Source: Primulina eburnea (Eukaryota; Streptophyta; Magnoliopsida; Lamiales; Gesneriaceae). Taken from it: a stretch of 64,000 bases of DNA. The position numbers and the translations under genes are program-made. Shown here one piece after another: positions 10,865 through 22,829 of the stretch (the first letter of the stretch is position 1; each line of letters starts with the position of its first letter). The DNA lies in NCBI RefSeq assembly GCF_022965805.1, contig NC_133102.1, positions 10,523,485 to 10,587,484 on the forward strand, in the 5' to 3' direction. The notes beneath the pieces are model-generated. The model saw nothing but the letters and a program-made list of their open reading frames with translations. It ran no database searches and had not been told where the DNA came from.

Positions 10865-11725
10865 TTAGAACATACCGTTTCCAGAACACTTCTGGGCCAG
10901 ATATTCCTTGCAATTACGCTTCCAATGTCCAGGCTTCTTGTAGTGATGACATACATCACTAGTCTTGTCAGCCCTAACTGGTGTGGCTGCCACATCGGGA
11001 TTCGGAGATTGCCTCAACAAGGGCACGTTCTTCTTGGGACGTTGGAAAGAACGCTTCTTTCCATTCCCATGTGGATCAATCTTCGTACCAGATGAAGAAC
11101 CCACATAAAGAACCAACTTCTCTTTCTTGATGGTGGATTCAAACGTAACAAGCATGTTCACCAACTCCTCAAGGGTCGGTTCCATCTTGTTCATGTTGAA
11201 GTTCACCACAAAAGGATCAAATGAGCTAGGCAGCGATAAGAGCAACACGTCGGTGGTCAACTCCGAAGGCAATATCATATCCATGCCAACGAGCTTGTCC
11301 ACGAGCCCGATCACCTTTAGGCCATGCTCATGGACCGAGGCCCCATCTCGCATGCGCAAAGTGATCAGCTCCTTGACGGTAGCATGCCTAAGAGGACGTG
11401 TTTGCTCTCCAAAGAGCTCCTTGAGGCGTAAATGAATGTCAGCAGCATTCTTTGCACCCTCAAAACGCCTCTGCAGCTCATCATTCATAGAAGTCAGCAT
11501 ATAACACCTGGCTATCAAGTCATGGTCACACCATTCCTTGTAAGCCTGCAATTCCTCAGGAGTGCAGTCAGTCGGAGCCTCAACAGGGGGCGACTGAGTT
11601 AGTGTATATGTTACCCTTTCCGAATTCAAGACTATTTTCAAATTTCTTAGCCAAGTGAGGTAATTAGGTCCAGTTAATATGTGTTTGTCGAGTATTACAG
11701 ATATCGAATTGCGCATCGAAGACAT
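10865..11725 (-). CDS. Copia Gag of the nested element (286 aa)
   Basis: Open frame from ATG 11725. N-terminal capsid region of the UBN2 type (ILTGPNYLTWLRNLKIVL, residues about 15-32; LKELFGEQTRPLRHATVKEL near 100). A zinc knuckle near residues 259-272 reads CHHYKKPGHWKRNC, so the second cysteine of CCHC has become tyrosine (CX2Y). The frame stops at SGNGMF where related elements run on into protease; two nearby stops look like point mutations. A Gag particle protein could be made, although RNA binding by the altered knuckle may be impaired. It would normally package element RNA in the cytoplasm. Confidence 0.8.
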   Translation of the reverse strand: MSSMRNSISVILDKHILTGPNYLTWLRNLKIVLNSERVTYTLTQSPPVEAPTDCTPEELQAYKEWCDHDLIARCYMLTSMNDELQRRFEGAKNAADIHLRLKELFGEQTRPLRHATVKELITLRMRDGASVHEHGLKVIGLVDKLVGMDMILPSELTTDVLLLSLPSSFDPFVVNFNMNKMEPTLEELVNMLVTFESTIKKEKLVLYVGSSSGTKIDPHGNGKKRSFQRPKKNVPLLRQSPNPDVAATPVRADKTSDVCHHYKKPGHWKRNCKEYLAQKCSGNGMF

Positions 11726-13547
11726 TGTCGATTTGTACTGAAAAGTAAAAACAAATAAATGTTGATGACTATTTTAAATATTTAGTAAGATATGAAGTTT
11801 GGACTTTTACTTCATAAATATTTGCTCCCACTGTTTTGACATTTTCACTACCCTCTAGTGAAAACGGGAAACTCCTTTCCTCAGTAGGTACGTAAGGTCC
11901 AATTAGCAAATTATGATCCCGAATAATATAAGCCAATCACAATTCCTAAAAGCTAGTTTCCAATTGCATCACAATGCAGCCCTCTTCGTAAACTTTTGTC
12001 TCACGTTTGATTAGGACCCAATAATATGACGTCGTTCATCTTTACGTGTCAAGCCTTACCCATCGATGTTGAACCTTAATGGACGGTCGCCATGAGTTCC
12101 CCCAATAGTATGAGCCGAAATCATGGGAGTTCCACGTAGTTCACATCACTATGTCAATGGATGTCACAGCTTTCCGGCACCCAGAGCTCCCCCAATAATA
12201 TGAGCCGAGCCCCGAGTACGGGTAGCGTTCATCATGCATCCATTGTCGATGGAAGACAAGGAAATTATAAACAAATTTATAATTCCCCTTTTCGGGCTTG
12301 ATATTAATTTTGAATCTTATTCAAAATGAGGGTTTTTTAATTTTGAAAGGTCTCATCATTAATTTTATTTTAAAAGCTCGCCATGTTTGATCGTATGTTT
12401 GTCCGAATTCATGCAACTTTGTTATTATAATAATAATAACGCACATACTCATTATTTATAACATATCATGCATATATTATAAATAGAAAACAATACAAGG
12501 ATGATCAATCGCCCCAAGTTCTAATGGCCCGTGTGAGCTAAACACGGGCCTAGGTCCAATCCTAGGGTAAATGCACGGGATGCAATGCAACTATTACATT
12601 TGCTTCCAATATTACATGTCTTCGATCTTCATAATCACCAAGGCCACCATCTTCCAATCTTGATCTTCCACTATTCTAATATTTACAATTAAATATCCAT
12701 GGCACATAGGGATACATCTCATGGGGTGGGAACGGGCCATAAACCAAGCCCACTTTAAATTGATAATTATTACAATCATACAACACAAATATCCTAGCAT
12801 ACACCTAGCAAATTGGGCTTGGGCTTTTGATCATCCTTCATGCACAATATCATATATCATACACCATCAATTAATTATCACTATAATTAATTGATCCAAT
12901 ATTATATATCTTGATCCAATCACTAACCGCCACAATTATAAATTAAATTAACAAAGTATACAAACACCTTTGTCTCTACTGTCAAATTAATTTATTTATA
13001 ATCCAATTTCTTGTAAATCACAATTTACTATAAATAATTAAAGTCCAACTTCAATTATTTATTTTATGAGAAAATATATGCAACAATTGTAAATTTAAAC
13101 TTAAGGGCCCAAAAACCATTTTTCACCAAAAATATTTTGGCCCATTTAAATTTCACAAATTATGTTGGCCATCCAATGGCCCAACATCTCAAGGCCCATG
13201 ACACTAAGATTGTCCAAAACACTTTTGGAAACCCTAGCCGTCATCGCCGTCGCCGGAGCTCCGTCGCCCGATTCCGGCAACACAAAAAAAAAAATTTTTT
13301 ATTTAAAAACCTACAATTTTCGGGCAGCCCCTCGGGCTGCCCTTTGCTGCCCGAAAAAACAAGGGCAGCTCGGGCAGCCCTCGGGCAGCAACATGCTGCC
13401 CGAAAAATGTTTTTTTTTTTGTTTTTCAAATATTCGGCCTCCATGATTTTTCCTTGCAAAAATATTTCTCAAGCGGTTATAAATTGATCTCAACATAATA
13501 TTACGTAAATATTACACAAAAACCGTAACCTTAGCTCGGATACCACT
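11726..13547 (-). other. Long leader of the nested copia
   Basis: About 1.8 kb between the 5' LTR and gag, with no convincing ORF. The primer-binding site next to the LTR is TGGTATCCGAGC on the minus strand (about 13534-13546). A GC-rich island of repeated GGGCAGC and its complement lies at 13318-13408. A plus-strand promoter-like block is annotated separately. The region 12050-12200 repeats the phrase of CCCCCAATA(G/A)TATGAGCCGA twice. Confidence 0.7.
13105..13237 (+). promoter_or_regulatory. Promoter-like cluster: four GGCCCA (site II) motifs plus a telo-box
   Basis: Plus-strand GGCCCA occurs at 13106-13111, 13139-13144, 13178-13183 and 13193-13198, followed by AAACCCTAG at 13229-13237 and then CG-rich codon-like sequence (GTCATCGCCGTCGCCGGAG). 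Site II plus telo-box is the known promoter signature of plant ribosomal-protein and translation genes. It is antisense to the retroelement. Motifs are directly visible; promoter activity and host origin are inferred. Confidence 0.5.
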
Positions 13548-15639
13548 TGAAAGCGGACCGGTTACGGTGGCCGGAAGCGCAACGGAAGTCAAAAATTTTT
13601 ATTTTCAAGCATAAATTTCGGCCACCCCTTGCTTTTGTGCAATATTTACAAACAACACCATACATAGGATGTTTAAGAGATTTACCTATCAATCTTTAAA
13701 AGATTGATTGTGGCTCCAACTTTGTTGTCAAACAACAAAGCTCTTCAAGGCATGAAGATCTACAAGCTCCTCCTCCAAGTCCTTGAATCTTTCCTTCAAA
13801 TTAGGCCCACCACCAACTAGGTAGATCCCCTCATATTTTGCACTAGAAAAATATAAGGATTTTTCTTTGAGAAGTGAGTTTTATTCTCCAACAATTGAAG
13901 AACAAAATAAGAAGAAAAATTTGAGAGAATATCTTGTGTAGTTTCGGCCAAGTGAGAGGTGAAAGTGAGAGGTGAGGAATGAGAGAGTGAAGTCTAGTCT
14001 TGGGTGTGGGAAAAGTTGGGAGAAAAGTTGCATGCCATGCAATATTTTAATCAAAAGTAATCCACGCCCTTTCACCTCCCAAGCATGCAAACCCTAGCAT
14101 GTATATAATATAGTTTTTAATCAAATTAAAAACTTTGGACTAAATTTAATTATCTCAAACATATTTGAGACTAATTAAACATTACTTGAATTTACCCAAG
14201 TCCCACTAGTTAAATAATTATTTTAATTGAGCTCTACAAGTTTCAATATTATTTAATTAATTCAACACTTGAATTAATTTAATTATCTGGACTCTACTAG
14301 GTCCACTAGTGTCTAATTAGTTCAACACTTGAATTAATTTAATTTAGTCCATAATAATGTTTATGAAAATCACAATTTTCAAATAGATTATTCACTTGGC
14401 CAAATTTTAATCTTAGGAACACTTCCATAAATTAAAATTTATATTTCTCTCATAGAAGTCATACTTCTATTTTTCTTTACACTTATAAACTCATTTATAA
14501 GTCGTTCAACACATTGAACTATTTTTACTTCTCAACGGGATCTAGAAAGCTAGCACTTGTGTGGCCCTCAATGGTTCATTGATACGACTAGCCGTGGGTT
14601 CACATCTCCAAGTGATTCGGACTAAACATGTCCTTATACGAGCATACCCCAATCACTCCATTCTTACTTATCAACACCTTGATAATAAGAACGTCAGAAC
14701 TCAAGTCTGATAGTACCCAACCAATCATGTTAAACGCCTAGCAGCATCGCTTACATGATTCCCTAGGTATCAAATGATAGTGCCTGCAAGAACCATTCAA
14801 TTATGGTTAGCGTACAGTACGGTCCCTTCAACTCATATATCCCGACCGATTCGACAACTATTGGTTTATCGAGAGTTGTCAATGAATCGATACTATGTGT
14901 CATGTTGTAGTTGCATCAATGGTGTAATCTATGAAACCCCTTTCATAATTACAACCATACTCTGATCAGAGATTTCAACCTACATACACATGATAACACA
15001 TAGGATATCCATACCCGAAGGTAAGCGGTGAATCCCCGACTACAATGCATCGACTCCTATGTGTTTCGACAGAACACCCAACCTTGCCACCTGATGACCC
15101 CATGAGAGTCGGTAAACAAGTCAAAGTGTAATTCTAGCACATAGAGTCTCAATGTTGTCCCGGGTCATAAGGACTAATTCTGTACAACCATAAACCAGGA
15201 CTTTTCCACTCGATAAGTGAGAACCACTTGGAAAGTCCTTTTATGGAGGGTTGTTCAGTGCACTCTACAAGGAGCACCTATCTGCATGTTCGGACATCAC
15301 AATGTCCCCTACCAATGAAACATGGTACTCACATCGCAGATACTAGTCTCTAACTCGAGCGGCCTATATCCTTCTTAGTGGCGGCTGAATCGACTAGGAA
15401 CCTTTTAGAATATACAGTATTACAAATATGAGTTTCATGATACTCATCATATGAGCATCTCATATTCTTTCTACTATTTGTATATTCAAGGGCTTTATCT
15501 ATGTAACTAGCATGGGTATACAGATAAAGATTTGCCAAAATAATAAATTCAAATATTATTAAAATAAAGATTGCTTATACATAGAGTTTCATTGTGAACA
15601 CTCGGCCAACACTTGGCTCGACGGGCACCTACTCTAACA
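13548..15639 (-). repeat. 5' LTR of the nested copia (2092 bp)
   Basis: Right copy of the LTR pair, next to the primer-binding site. It differs from the left copy mainly by single-base changes and an extra AAAGTGAGAGGTGA-like 14-bp duplication near 13957-13975. Confidence 0.93.
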
Positions 15640-17688
15640 GCAAATGTATTGGCTCTAAGGCCTAAGCCAACAGTGGCAGGAGTTTGTTGCGATGAAAAAG
15701 GAAATTGGGGACATTGCTTCTGAGGCTCCCAAACCTCAGAAGAAAATTTCAAAGAAACGATTGATTATTTCGACGGATTCCGATAAAACAGCATCAGAAG
15801 AATCTGCTGCTGCTGTTCGACCAACAGTATCCACCCCAGTCCAGAGGAAACCGCGCTCCATTCTCAAGATGAAAAAGACAGCAGCACTGTCTGAGATTGA
15901 GAAAGTACCTATTCGACAGGTCTTTCCAGAAGCGGTTCATTCTGCTCGATCGACTGTTTCTTCGACTGCACTCGCTACTGCGTCCATCTCAGCACCTTCT
16001 TCTGCTACTGTTTTTAAGCCATCATCTGGAATCGTTATTCGGGAACCAGCAAGCGGGTCTTCTGCTTTCCGACCTATTGCGCCCATTTCATCTACTGACA
16101 AAGGCAAAGGGAAATGGTTGAAGAACCACCTACTTTTGGTCACAAGACCATTGTCACCACCGGCGTTGATCTTCATCTAGCCGAGATTGAGACCTCTGCA
16201 AACGATGACATAAAATTCTTTGATGAATGGCATACTGCCCGACTATTCCACTCTTTTGCTTACTTCAAAACAAAAGGGAGTTATGCCAAAATGATGAATG
16301 CAGAAAAGAAGATTTTTCAGCTGGCAAAAACAGAGAATGTCATCGAGGCCTTGCGCAGAAGGAACTTCATCCTCGATCAGCTAAAATGTCAGAAATTAGA
16401 GTCAGTTTTGAAAGTCCTTCAATCGAATTTTGATCCTGCCGTTCCTACTGCTGTTCAGGATCAAAATGTTATTTTAATTCTATCTGACAGATTAAAGCAG
16501 ATGAATGAGCAACTTCTTGTTCAAGAACAAGGTTTTGGAGAGCCTACTGTTTATCATGTTGGCCTTGTCCCGATCTTTCAGCAGAATCAGACAGTTGAGG
16601 AAAGGACTACCGCCTCCCCAAAGGCTGCTGTTCTTAGTACTCCTGCATCTCCGACTAGGCCCATTCAGTCCTCATCACTATTGTCTGTGCATGAATTGGC
16701 TTCAGTTGAGGAAGTCATTGAATCGATTGTCCCTTCAGTCTCTGCTTCTCTGGAAGCAGCACCGGATACTTCATTGCCACCCTCTGTCTCTCCTAACCAA
16801 GGGCAACCAGTAGCAGAACCAGATGCTACTTCCTTACTGCCGAATTTAGAAATGTTTTCTGCTGCCCATCAAGCAGAAATGAACACTTTTCTGGATCAGC
16901 CTTCTGCACCTTCTGCTGAAGAACCATCAGATTCACAGGCTGCTACTGTACCTTTGGAAGAAGTTTTGGCCTCTGACTTGGCTATTCCTACTGAAGATAC
17001 TACTCTTCCTCTGGTTGCTGATGAACCTACTGCTTCTGCACTTCCAGCAGAAAGCACAGCAGACCCGGCTCCTTCTACTGCCTTGGTTGATGCTGCTATT
17101 GTTTCTACTGTGTTGCCTGTCTCCCTCCCTGTTTTGACTGAGACGACTTCTCGTCTTTCTGAGATCAAACAACGTATTCTTGAACGAACTCCTTCCACGG
17201 AATCAGATGCATTCAACCTCGAACATCAGATTCAGTGTGTACAAAACGACCTCAACAACATATCTGCTTTAGTAAAACGAATGTCCTATGAAAACATCTC
17301 AGAATTCGCTGGCGCTCAATCTTTCCGAGAGCGAATGGGGAAATACATCTATCTCACTAAGGAGACATCAGACAAGATGTATGCTGAAGCCTCCGTTTTC
17401 AGACAAGCTATAGCGCGAAACCACAACAACATGATTCTTGCTCAAAACGATATACTCGATCGCCTCACTGGTCATGATGATCTTTTTCGATCATTGTCTA
17501 CTTCTGTGGAACTCTTGGATGCCAAGATTGACTCTCAAAAACAATCTATCACTGCCTTAGATAATCGCATCTCTTCTCAGACCCCGTATCTGGAGATGTT
17601 AACAGATGGCATTCAAAATATTTCCGGCAGACTGAATGATCTCTTTACCTATGTGGTTGCCACTGATGCCAAAAAGAGGGGAAGATAG
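15640..17688 (+). pseudogene. Env-position ORF of the SIRE-type element, central and C-terminal parts
   Basis: Continuation of 5731-6394 after the nested insertion. Two overlapping frames carry it: 15692-16180 (basic, KKISKKRLIIS, then Ser/Ala-rich) and 16114-17688 (524 codons). The second frame has an N-terminal helical region, a long Pro/Ser/Ala/Glu/Asp-rich low-complexity middle (about codons 155-345), and a C-terminal heptad-rich helix (about 350-515; QCVQNDLNNISALVKRM, DKMYAEASVFRQAIARNHNN). Past the stop at 17688 another frame stays open to about 17790, so the C-terminus also carries a frameshift. No transmembrane segment or cysteine-rich ectodomain is visible. The layout resembles a coiled-coil structural or DNA-associated protein more than a fusion glycoprotein; function unknown. 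Confidence 0.7.
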
Positions 17689-17898
17689 AGGAGATCAAGC
17701 AGGAGCTAGGCAAACAGAAGATGAGGCTGAACCTTCGAACAGAAGAGATCAAGAACCTCAGAATGAAGAAATCATTTACAGGGATATTGGAACCGATTGA
17801 AATTTTTTGTTATATACTTTATTGACATTATCCTTCTGTTTAAATGATTATCTGTTTTACTTAACGCCTTTCTACTGTTTAGGTTTTGGCATCACCAC

Positions 17899-17910
17899 AA
17901 AGGGGGAAAT
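17899..17910 (+). other. Polypurine tract of the SIRE-type element
   Basis: AAAGGGGGAAAT directly before the 3' LTR start TGTTAG; this is the plus-strand priming site for reverse transcription. Positions 17689-17898 hold the frameshifted ORF tail and an AT-rich spacer. Confidence 0.88.
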
Positions 17911-18928
17911 TGTTAGATATGAATTTTATTGTGGCGATGATAACTAAAACCAGTAGACCAGCAGACCAGAACAACAGAATAGCTTATCAGTAGCTGCTGC
18001 TCTAGTAAAACTAAACCAGTAGAAAAGGGATAACAATACAAACCAGTAGAGAATGTTTTCTAACGTTGCTATCTTAATTGTTACCGTTAAAGAGTTCCTA
18101 GTACTAGTATTAATTGCAGCATTAAATACTATACGGAGTCATTTAATGCATATTACCCAATTAAGTATAAAACAAGACTGATTGTTTTATAACTTTTCTG
18201 CAGGAACCTATTTCGGTAATAAAGCTGACTGTATCAGTTATCTGAAGACTTCTCTGATTGTGAACGTTGAACTCAGTCGACTATATATACTTGGATCAAA
18301 TCCTTATTCGACAACACACTTCACTCATTATCATTCTTCAAGGAACAAAGCTTTTCTTATCAGACGAATATCAGTTTTCCTTGAGCATTTTAAAAAGTTC
18401 AACACAAAGAAAAGTAGCACACGCTTCATAGCTTATATCTGATCTTTTGTAGATCATCTTGTGCTACTAATTCTTATACTCTTCACGATCTTTACTGCAT
18501 TAATATTTTATCAGAAGAGTCTGTAATCTGAAAAGAGTCTTTTCAGAACTTTGTGTTTCGCATTTTTTGTGAGTTGAGAAACTAAGAGTTTCAGTAGGCT
18601 GAGGTGTAAGTCCTTCTGAAGTGGGTGTGTACAAGTGTTGTACTGTAATATCCAAAGTCTTTTAGTTATACCTTCTGGAAACAGAAGAAGGGGAGACGTA
18701 AAAGAGTTTATCTTCGAACTTCCATAAACAACTGTTGTTTACTGCTTTATTGTTGTTTCAACTACTTCATCAGATTGTTTCCGCATGTTCTACTGTAATC
18801 AGGTGAAAGTATTCGCACAAGATCAACTACTATCCTTAACAGGATTTTAGTACCTCATCAGAACGAAAAACGAGTAGAGTTTATTCACCCCCCCCCCCCC
18901 CCTCTAAACTCAACTTCGATCCTCAACA
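17911..18928 (+). repeat. 3' LTR of the SIRE-type copia (1018 bp)
   Basis: Runs from TGTTAGATATG to CCTCAACA with TG/CA ends and TGTT/AACA inverted ends, directly after the polypurine tract. A run of 15 C residues lies at 18888-18902 near its end. The following taaac (18929-18933) would be the target duplication; the 5' LTR is left of the window. Confidence 0.87.
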
Positions 18929-19079
18929 TAAACACATCATTGAATTTGAAGATAAACACGATATGTGAACAATATATTAACGATAAATTTCAGAAAAATG
19001 CATCTGTGAACGTTTCAATTAAGATTCAGTACATAGCCACAATTTTTTAGGAATCAGTACCTGACAATACTATACTTTT

Positions 19080-22000
19080 AGTTTTAATTCCTTACAAACC
19101 AAAATTTACATTTTTACCCTTTATTATTTAAATAAATATATTATTTTATCCATAAAAATTGCATGTGTCTTCTCCATTTAAAATATAATTTTAGAAAAAT
19201 ATTGTTTCTCAATTATCATAGAATAAAAGTAAATACTTATTTTGACATACAAACTATCTATTATGGGCTTTCAAATACTTGATTTCGCTTTTTGAATACT
19301 CCAAATATATAAGAAAATATTATATTTTCGAGCATTCACCATAAATTCAGTGTTGGTCCTTTCATGAAAAATGAATTAAGGTAACTTATTCATGTCATTT
19401 TAAAAAAAACATAGGTCATCACTCATCATGAAATAAGATTAAGGTATTATTTTGACCTACAAAATACCTATTTTGGAGTTCCAAATACTTGATTTGACTC
19501 TTTGAATACTCCAAATGTGTAAAAAAATATTGGATCTTCGAGCTATCACAAGAATTAGGTAACTTATTCATGTCATTTAAAAAAAAACATAGGTCATTGA
19601 ATCATGAAATAAGATTAAGGTATTTATTTTGACCTACAAAATACCTATTTTGGAGTTCCAAATACTTGATTTGACTCTTTGAATACTCCAAATGTGTAAG
19701 AAAATATTGGATCTTCGAGCTATTACAGTAAATTCAATAATTGTTAGTCTTTTCATTGAAAATGAATTAAGATGACTAATTCATGTCATCTAATTTTTGA
19801 AAAAACGCAGTTTCTCACTCATTGTTGAATTAGAAAAAGTACTTATTTTGATCGATAACATACCTATTTTGGGGTTCCAAATATTTGATTTGCTATTTGA
19901 ATACTTCAAATGTGTAAGAAAATACTTGAGTTTCAAGTAATATTAAGTGACTTTAGATAGTGTCATTTGTGAAGTTAAAATGTGATACTTAAATTGGTAC
20001 AAAGACTATCTAATTAGAGTTTATAAATATATGATTTTATCCCTTAAATACTCATCTCCAATTATTTGAGGATGTCAAAATATAATTTGAAGCTAATATT
20101 AAGTGACACCGATGATGATATTCGTGAAGTAAAAAATGTGATACCTAATTTAATACAAATAATACATAATTCGAGTCCACAAATACTTGATTTTAACTTT
20201 TAAATACTCAAATTTGATTGAGTATGTCGAAATATATAGTTTGAAGATAATATTGAGCGTTCTTTGATGATGAGATTTGTGAATAAAAAACATGTTATCT
20301 AAATTGGTACAAATAGTACCTAATTTGATTTCACATATACTTGATTTTACCCTTTTAAGACTATATTTTGATTATTTTGGGATATAAAAAAAATGTAGTT
20401 TCAAGTAATATTGAGTGATTTTTTATGTGTTATTTGTGAAGTTAAAATGTGATACCTAAATTAGTACAAAAAATATCTAATTTGAGTCTACCAATACTTA
20501 ATTTTACTCCATAAATGAGACTAATTTGAGTTTACAAACACTTGATTTCGTAAATGAGATACTCACAATATATATTAAAATACTGGTGTTTGCACAATAT
20601 TTGATTATGTGGGCGTGACAGGTGCGAAAATGCACCGATTTGTGTGAAAATGATAAAAATCTAACTTCTAAAAACAAACGAAAGTGTATTCTAAATTTGA
20701 CCGTCGGTTCTAATTTCCTAAAACAACTATAACGCCAAAATGAAGAAAACTATTGGAATTTGAGGAATAAACGCCTGACATTGTTTATATTTTCAATAAA
20801 CCGTAGGAATTTACAAGACATAAAAATGCAAATATAAAGTTGTTGAAATCTAAAACAAGAGAATGCTAGAAATATGCTAGAACGCTTAAAAAATATCGCT
20901 TGAAGATTGAATTTTTAGCAGAGAGCTTTTTGCAGATTTGTCTGTGTAGAAGAGTTGTGTGTAGAGTTGTTTGCCGATCTCTTTTTCTTCCCAGTGTTGT
21001 GCCGTTTCTTTCCACTCCCCCATGAGCCCATGATCTTTCCCACTCATGCCACGATTTCTACTTATCCTCCCACGTTCTTCTTCCTTCTCCGCGCTCAGTG
21101 ACCGGTTTTGAATCGACAAAAATCAATCCTCCACATTTAACGAGCCTATATAATTTAATTGGACTTGTGATTAAATTGGGCTTTCATAATTAATTATTTT
21201 TAGCCCAAACAACTGGATATTCGAATAAGCAACGTAAATTCACAAAGTGTTGGTATTTTTATGGAAGATATATTTAGATGACATATTCATCTCATTTAAT
21301 ATGATTTTTTTTAAAAAAAACAAATTCTCAACTAAACATGAAAATTTTAAGTACTTAGTTTTCCTTGAGAAGTATCTAATTTGAGTTTGCAAATCCTTGA
21401 TTTCGTAAATAAGATACTCACAATATGCATTAAAATACTGGATATTTGAATAGGCAACGTAAGTTCACCAAGTATTGGTATTTCCATGGAATAAGCATGT
21501 GGATGACATACTCATCTCATTTAATAATTTTTTTGTAAAAAAAATAAAAAATTTCCAACTTAGCATGGAAATTTTAAAGTACTTATTTTTTTTTTAGAAG
21601 TACCTAATTTGATATTGCAAATATTTGATTTGGTACATGAGATGCTCATAATATGTAATAGAATACTGAATATTCGAATATGCAACGTAAGCTCACCAAG
21701 TATTTATCTTTCTATGAAAAATGTATTTGGATGATATATTTATCTCATTTATTATTTTGTTTGTAAAAAAAAACAAAAAAACAAAACAAAACAAATTCCT
21801 AACTAAATATTGAAATTTTAAAATACTTAGTTTTATTTGAGAAGTATCTAATTTGATTTTGCAAATACTTGATATCTTAAATGAGATACTCACAATATGT
21901 ATTAAAATACCGGATATTCGAATAGGTAACGTAAACTCACCAAGTGTTGATCTTTTCCATGAAAGATGCATTTGTATGAAGATTATCTAAATTGGTGAAG

Positions 22001-22400
22001 TTAAAATATGATAGCTAAATTGGTACAAAGAGTATCTAATGTGAGTTCCCAAATACTTGATTTTAATCCCTAAATATTTATATCCAACTATTTGAGGATG
22101 TCAAATTATATAGTTTGAAGCTAATATTGAGTGATCTTTGATGATGTCATTCGTGAAGTAAAAATGTGATACCTAAATTATTACAAATAATATATAATAC
22201 GAGTCCACAAATACTTGATTTTACCATTTAAACACTCAAATTTGATTATTTGATGATGTCAAAATATATAATTTGAAGTCAATATTGAGCGACTTTTGAT
22301 GATGAGATCCGTAAAACAAACATGTGATACTAAAATTGTTACAAATATTACATAATTAGATTCCACTGATAATTGATTTTTCCCTTTAAAAACTCAAATT
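19080..22400 (+). repeat. Left arm of the foldback element: tandem subrepeats
   Basis: At least four units of one type at 19234-19930, spaced about 177-219 bp (anchor phrase GACCTACAAAATACC near 19454 and 19631). Units of a second type, about 140 bp apart, fill 19945-20580 (anchor GTGAAGTTAAAATGTGATA), and a third type fills 21217-21980 (anchor ATACTGGATATTCGAATA). Second-type units return at 22000-22400. Interrupted by a solo LTR. Confidence 0.65.
20587..21211 (-). repeat. Solo LTR inside the foldback element (625 bp)
   Basis: Starts TGTTTGCACAA and ends CCCAAACA, flanked by the duplicated target actgg (20582-20586 and 21212-21216). The flanks match continuous subrepeat sequence once the insert is removed. 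On the minus strand it begins TGTTTGGGCT and has TATATAGG (about 21145-21155) placed like a U3 promoter, so minus orientation is likely. No internal region or second LTR is present, as expected after LTR-LTR recombination. Confidence 0.8.
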
Positions 22401-22829
22401 TGATAATAAGTATAATGAAAGAATATTGATACTTATAATGAATAATTACCAATAAATATTATGAATGAATACTAATGAGGATGATTTAAAATGAAGTATT
22501 GCCTTGTCATTTAATGAATACCAACAAGCATTGTGAATGAATATTAATGATATTATAAATAATACTCATAAGTATAAAGAAAAAAAATACTAATAAGTAT
22601 AATGAATAATTAGCAATAAGAATTATGTCAAATAAGTATAATTATCAAATAAATCATTCAATAAATATAAAAAAATATTGTAAATTAATATTGATGAGTA
22701 TTTTATAAATCATTAATCCAATAATCGATAGATATGCTTCAAGTGCAAACTTCAAGCTCATTTACGAACTATGTTCATAATGCATCTCCAAATTAGTTCA
22801 TGGTGAATAATGAACTACATTTATTTATT
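22401..22829. other. Central spacer of the foldback element
   Basis: AT-rich sequence with irregular repeats of AATAAGTATAATGAA-like words, separating the inverted arms. No ORF, no gene signal. Confidence 0.45.

Larger units (their letters stand above)
6395..15639 (-). mobile_element. Nested minus-strand Ty1/copia retroelement, non-autonomous
   Basis: Complete insertion of 9245 bp. Both ends are LTRs (6395-8472 and 13548-15639) beginning TGAAAGCGG and ending TCTAACA on the plus strand. The 5-bp target gcaaa is duplicated at 6390-6394 and 15640-15644, and removing the insert rejoins the interrupted ORF. By eye the LTRs differ at about 20 positions plus a 14-bp duplication in about 2.08 kb, so insertion was recent. 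Inside, gag is nearly whole but pol is wrecked and lacks integrase, so a related element must have supplied the enzymes. Confidence 0.93.

Noticed and set aside
13229..13237. Telomere-like AAACCCTAG
   Set aside because: Single copy, not an interstitial telomeric array; better read as a telo-box.
16896..17216. Minus-strand ORF of 106 codons
   Set aside because: Mirror frame of the Ser/Ala/Glu-rich middle of the plus-strand ORF; low-complexity coding often leaves the opposite frame open.
18888..18902. Poly(C) run as an assembly gap or artefact
   Set aside because: C-runs near the 3' end are a recurrent feature of SIRE-type LTRs; only the exact length is doubtful.
20886..21119. 77-codon minus-strand ORF
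   Set aside because: Lies inside the solo LTR 20587-21211 and has no recognisable domain.
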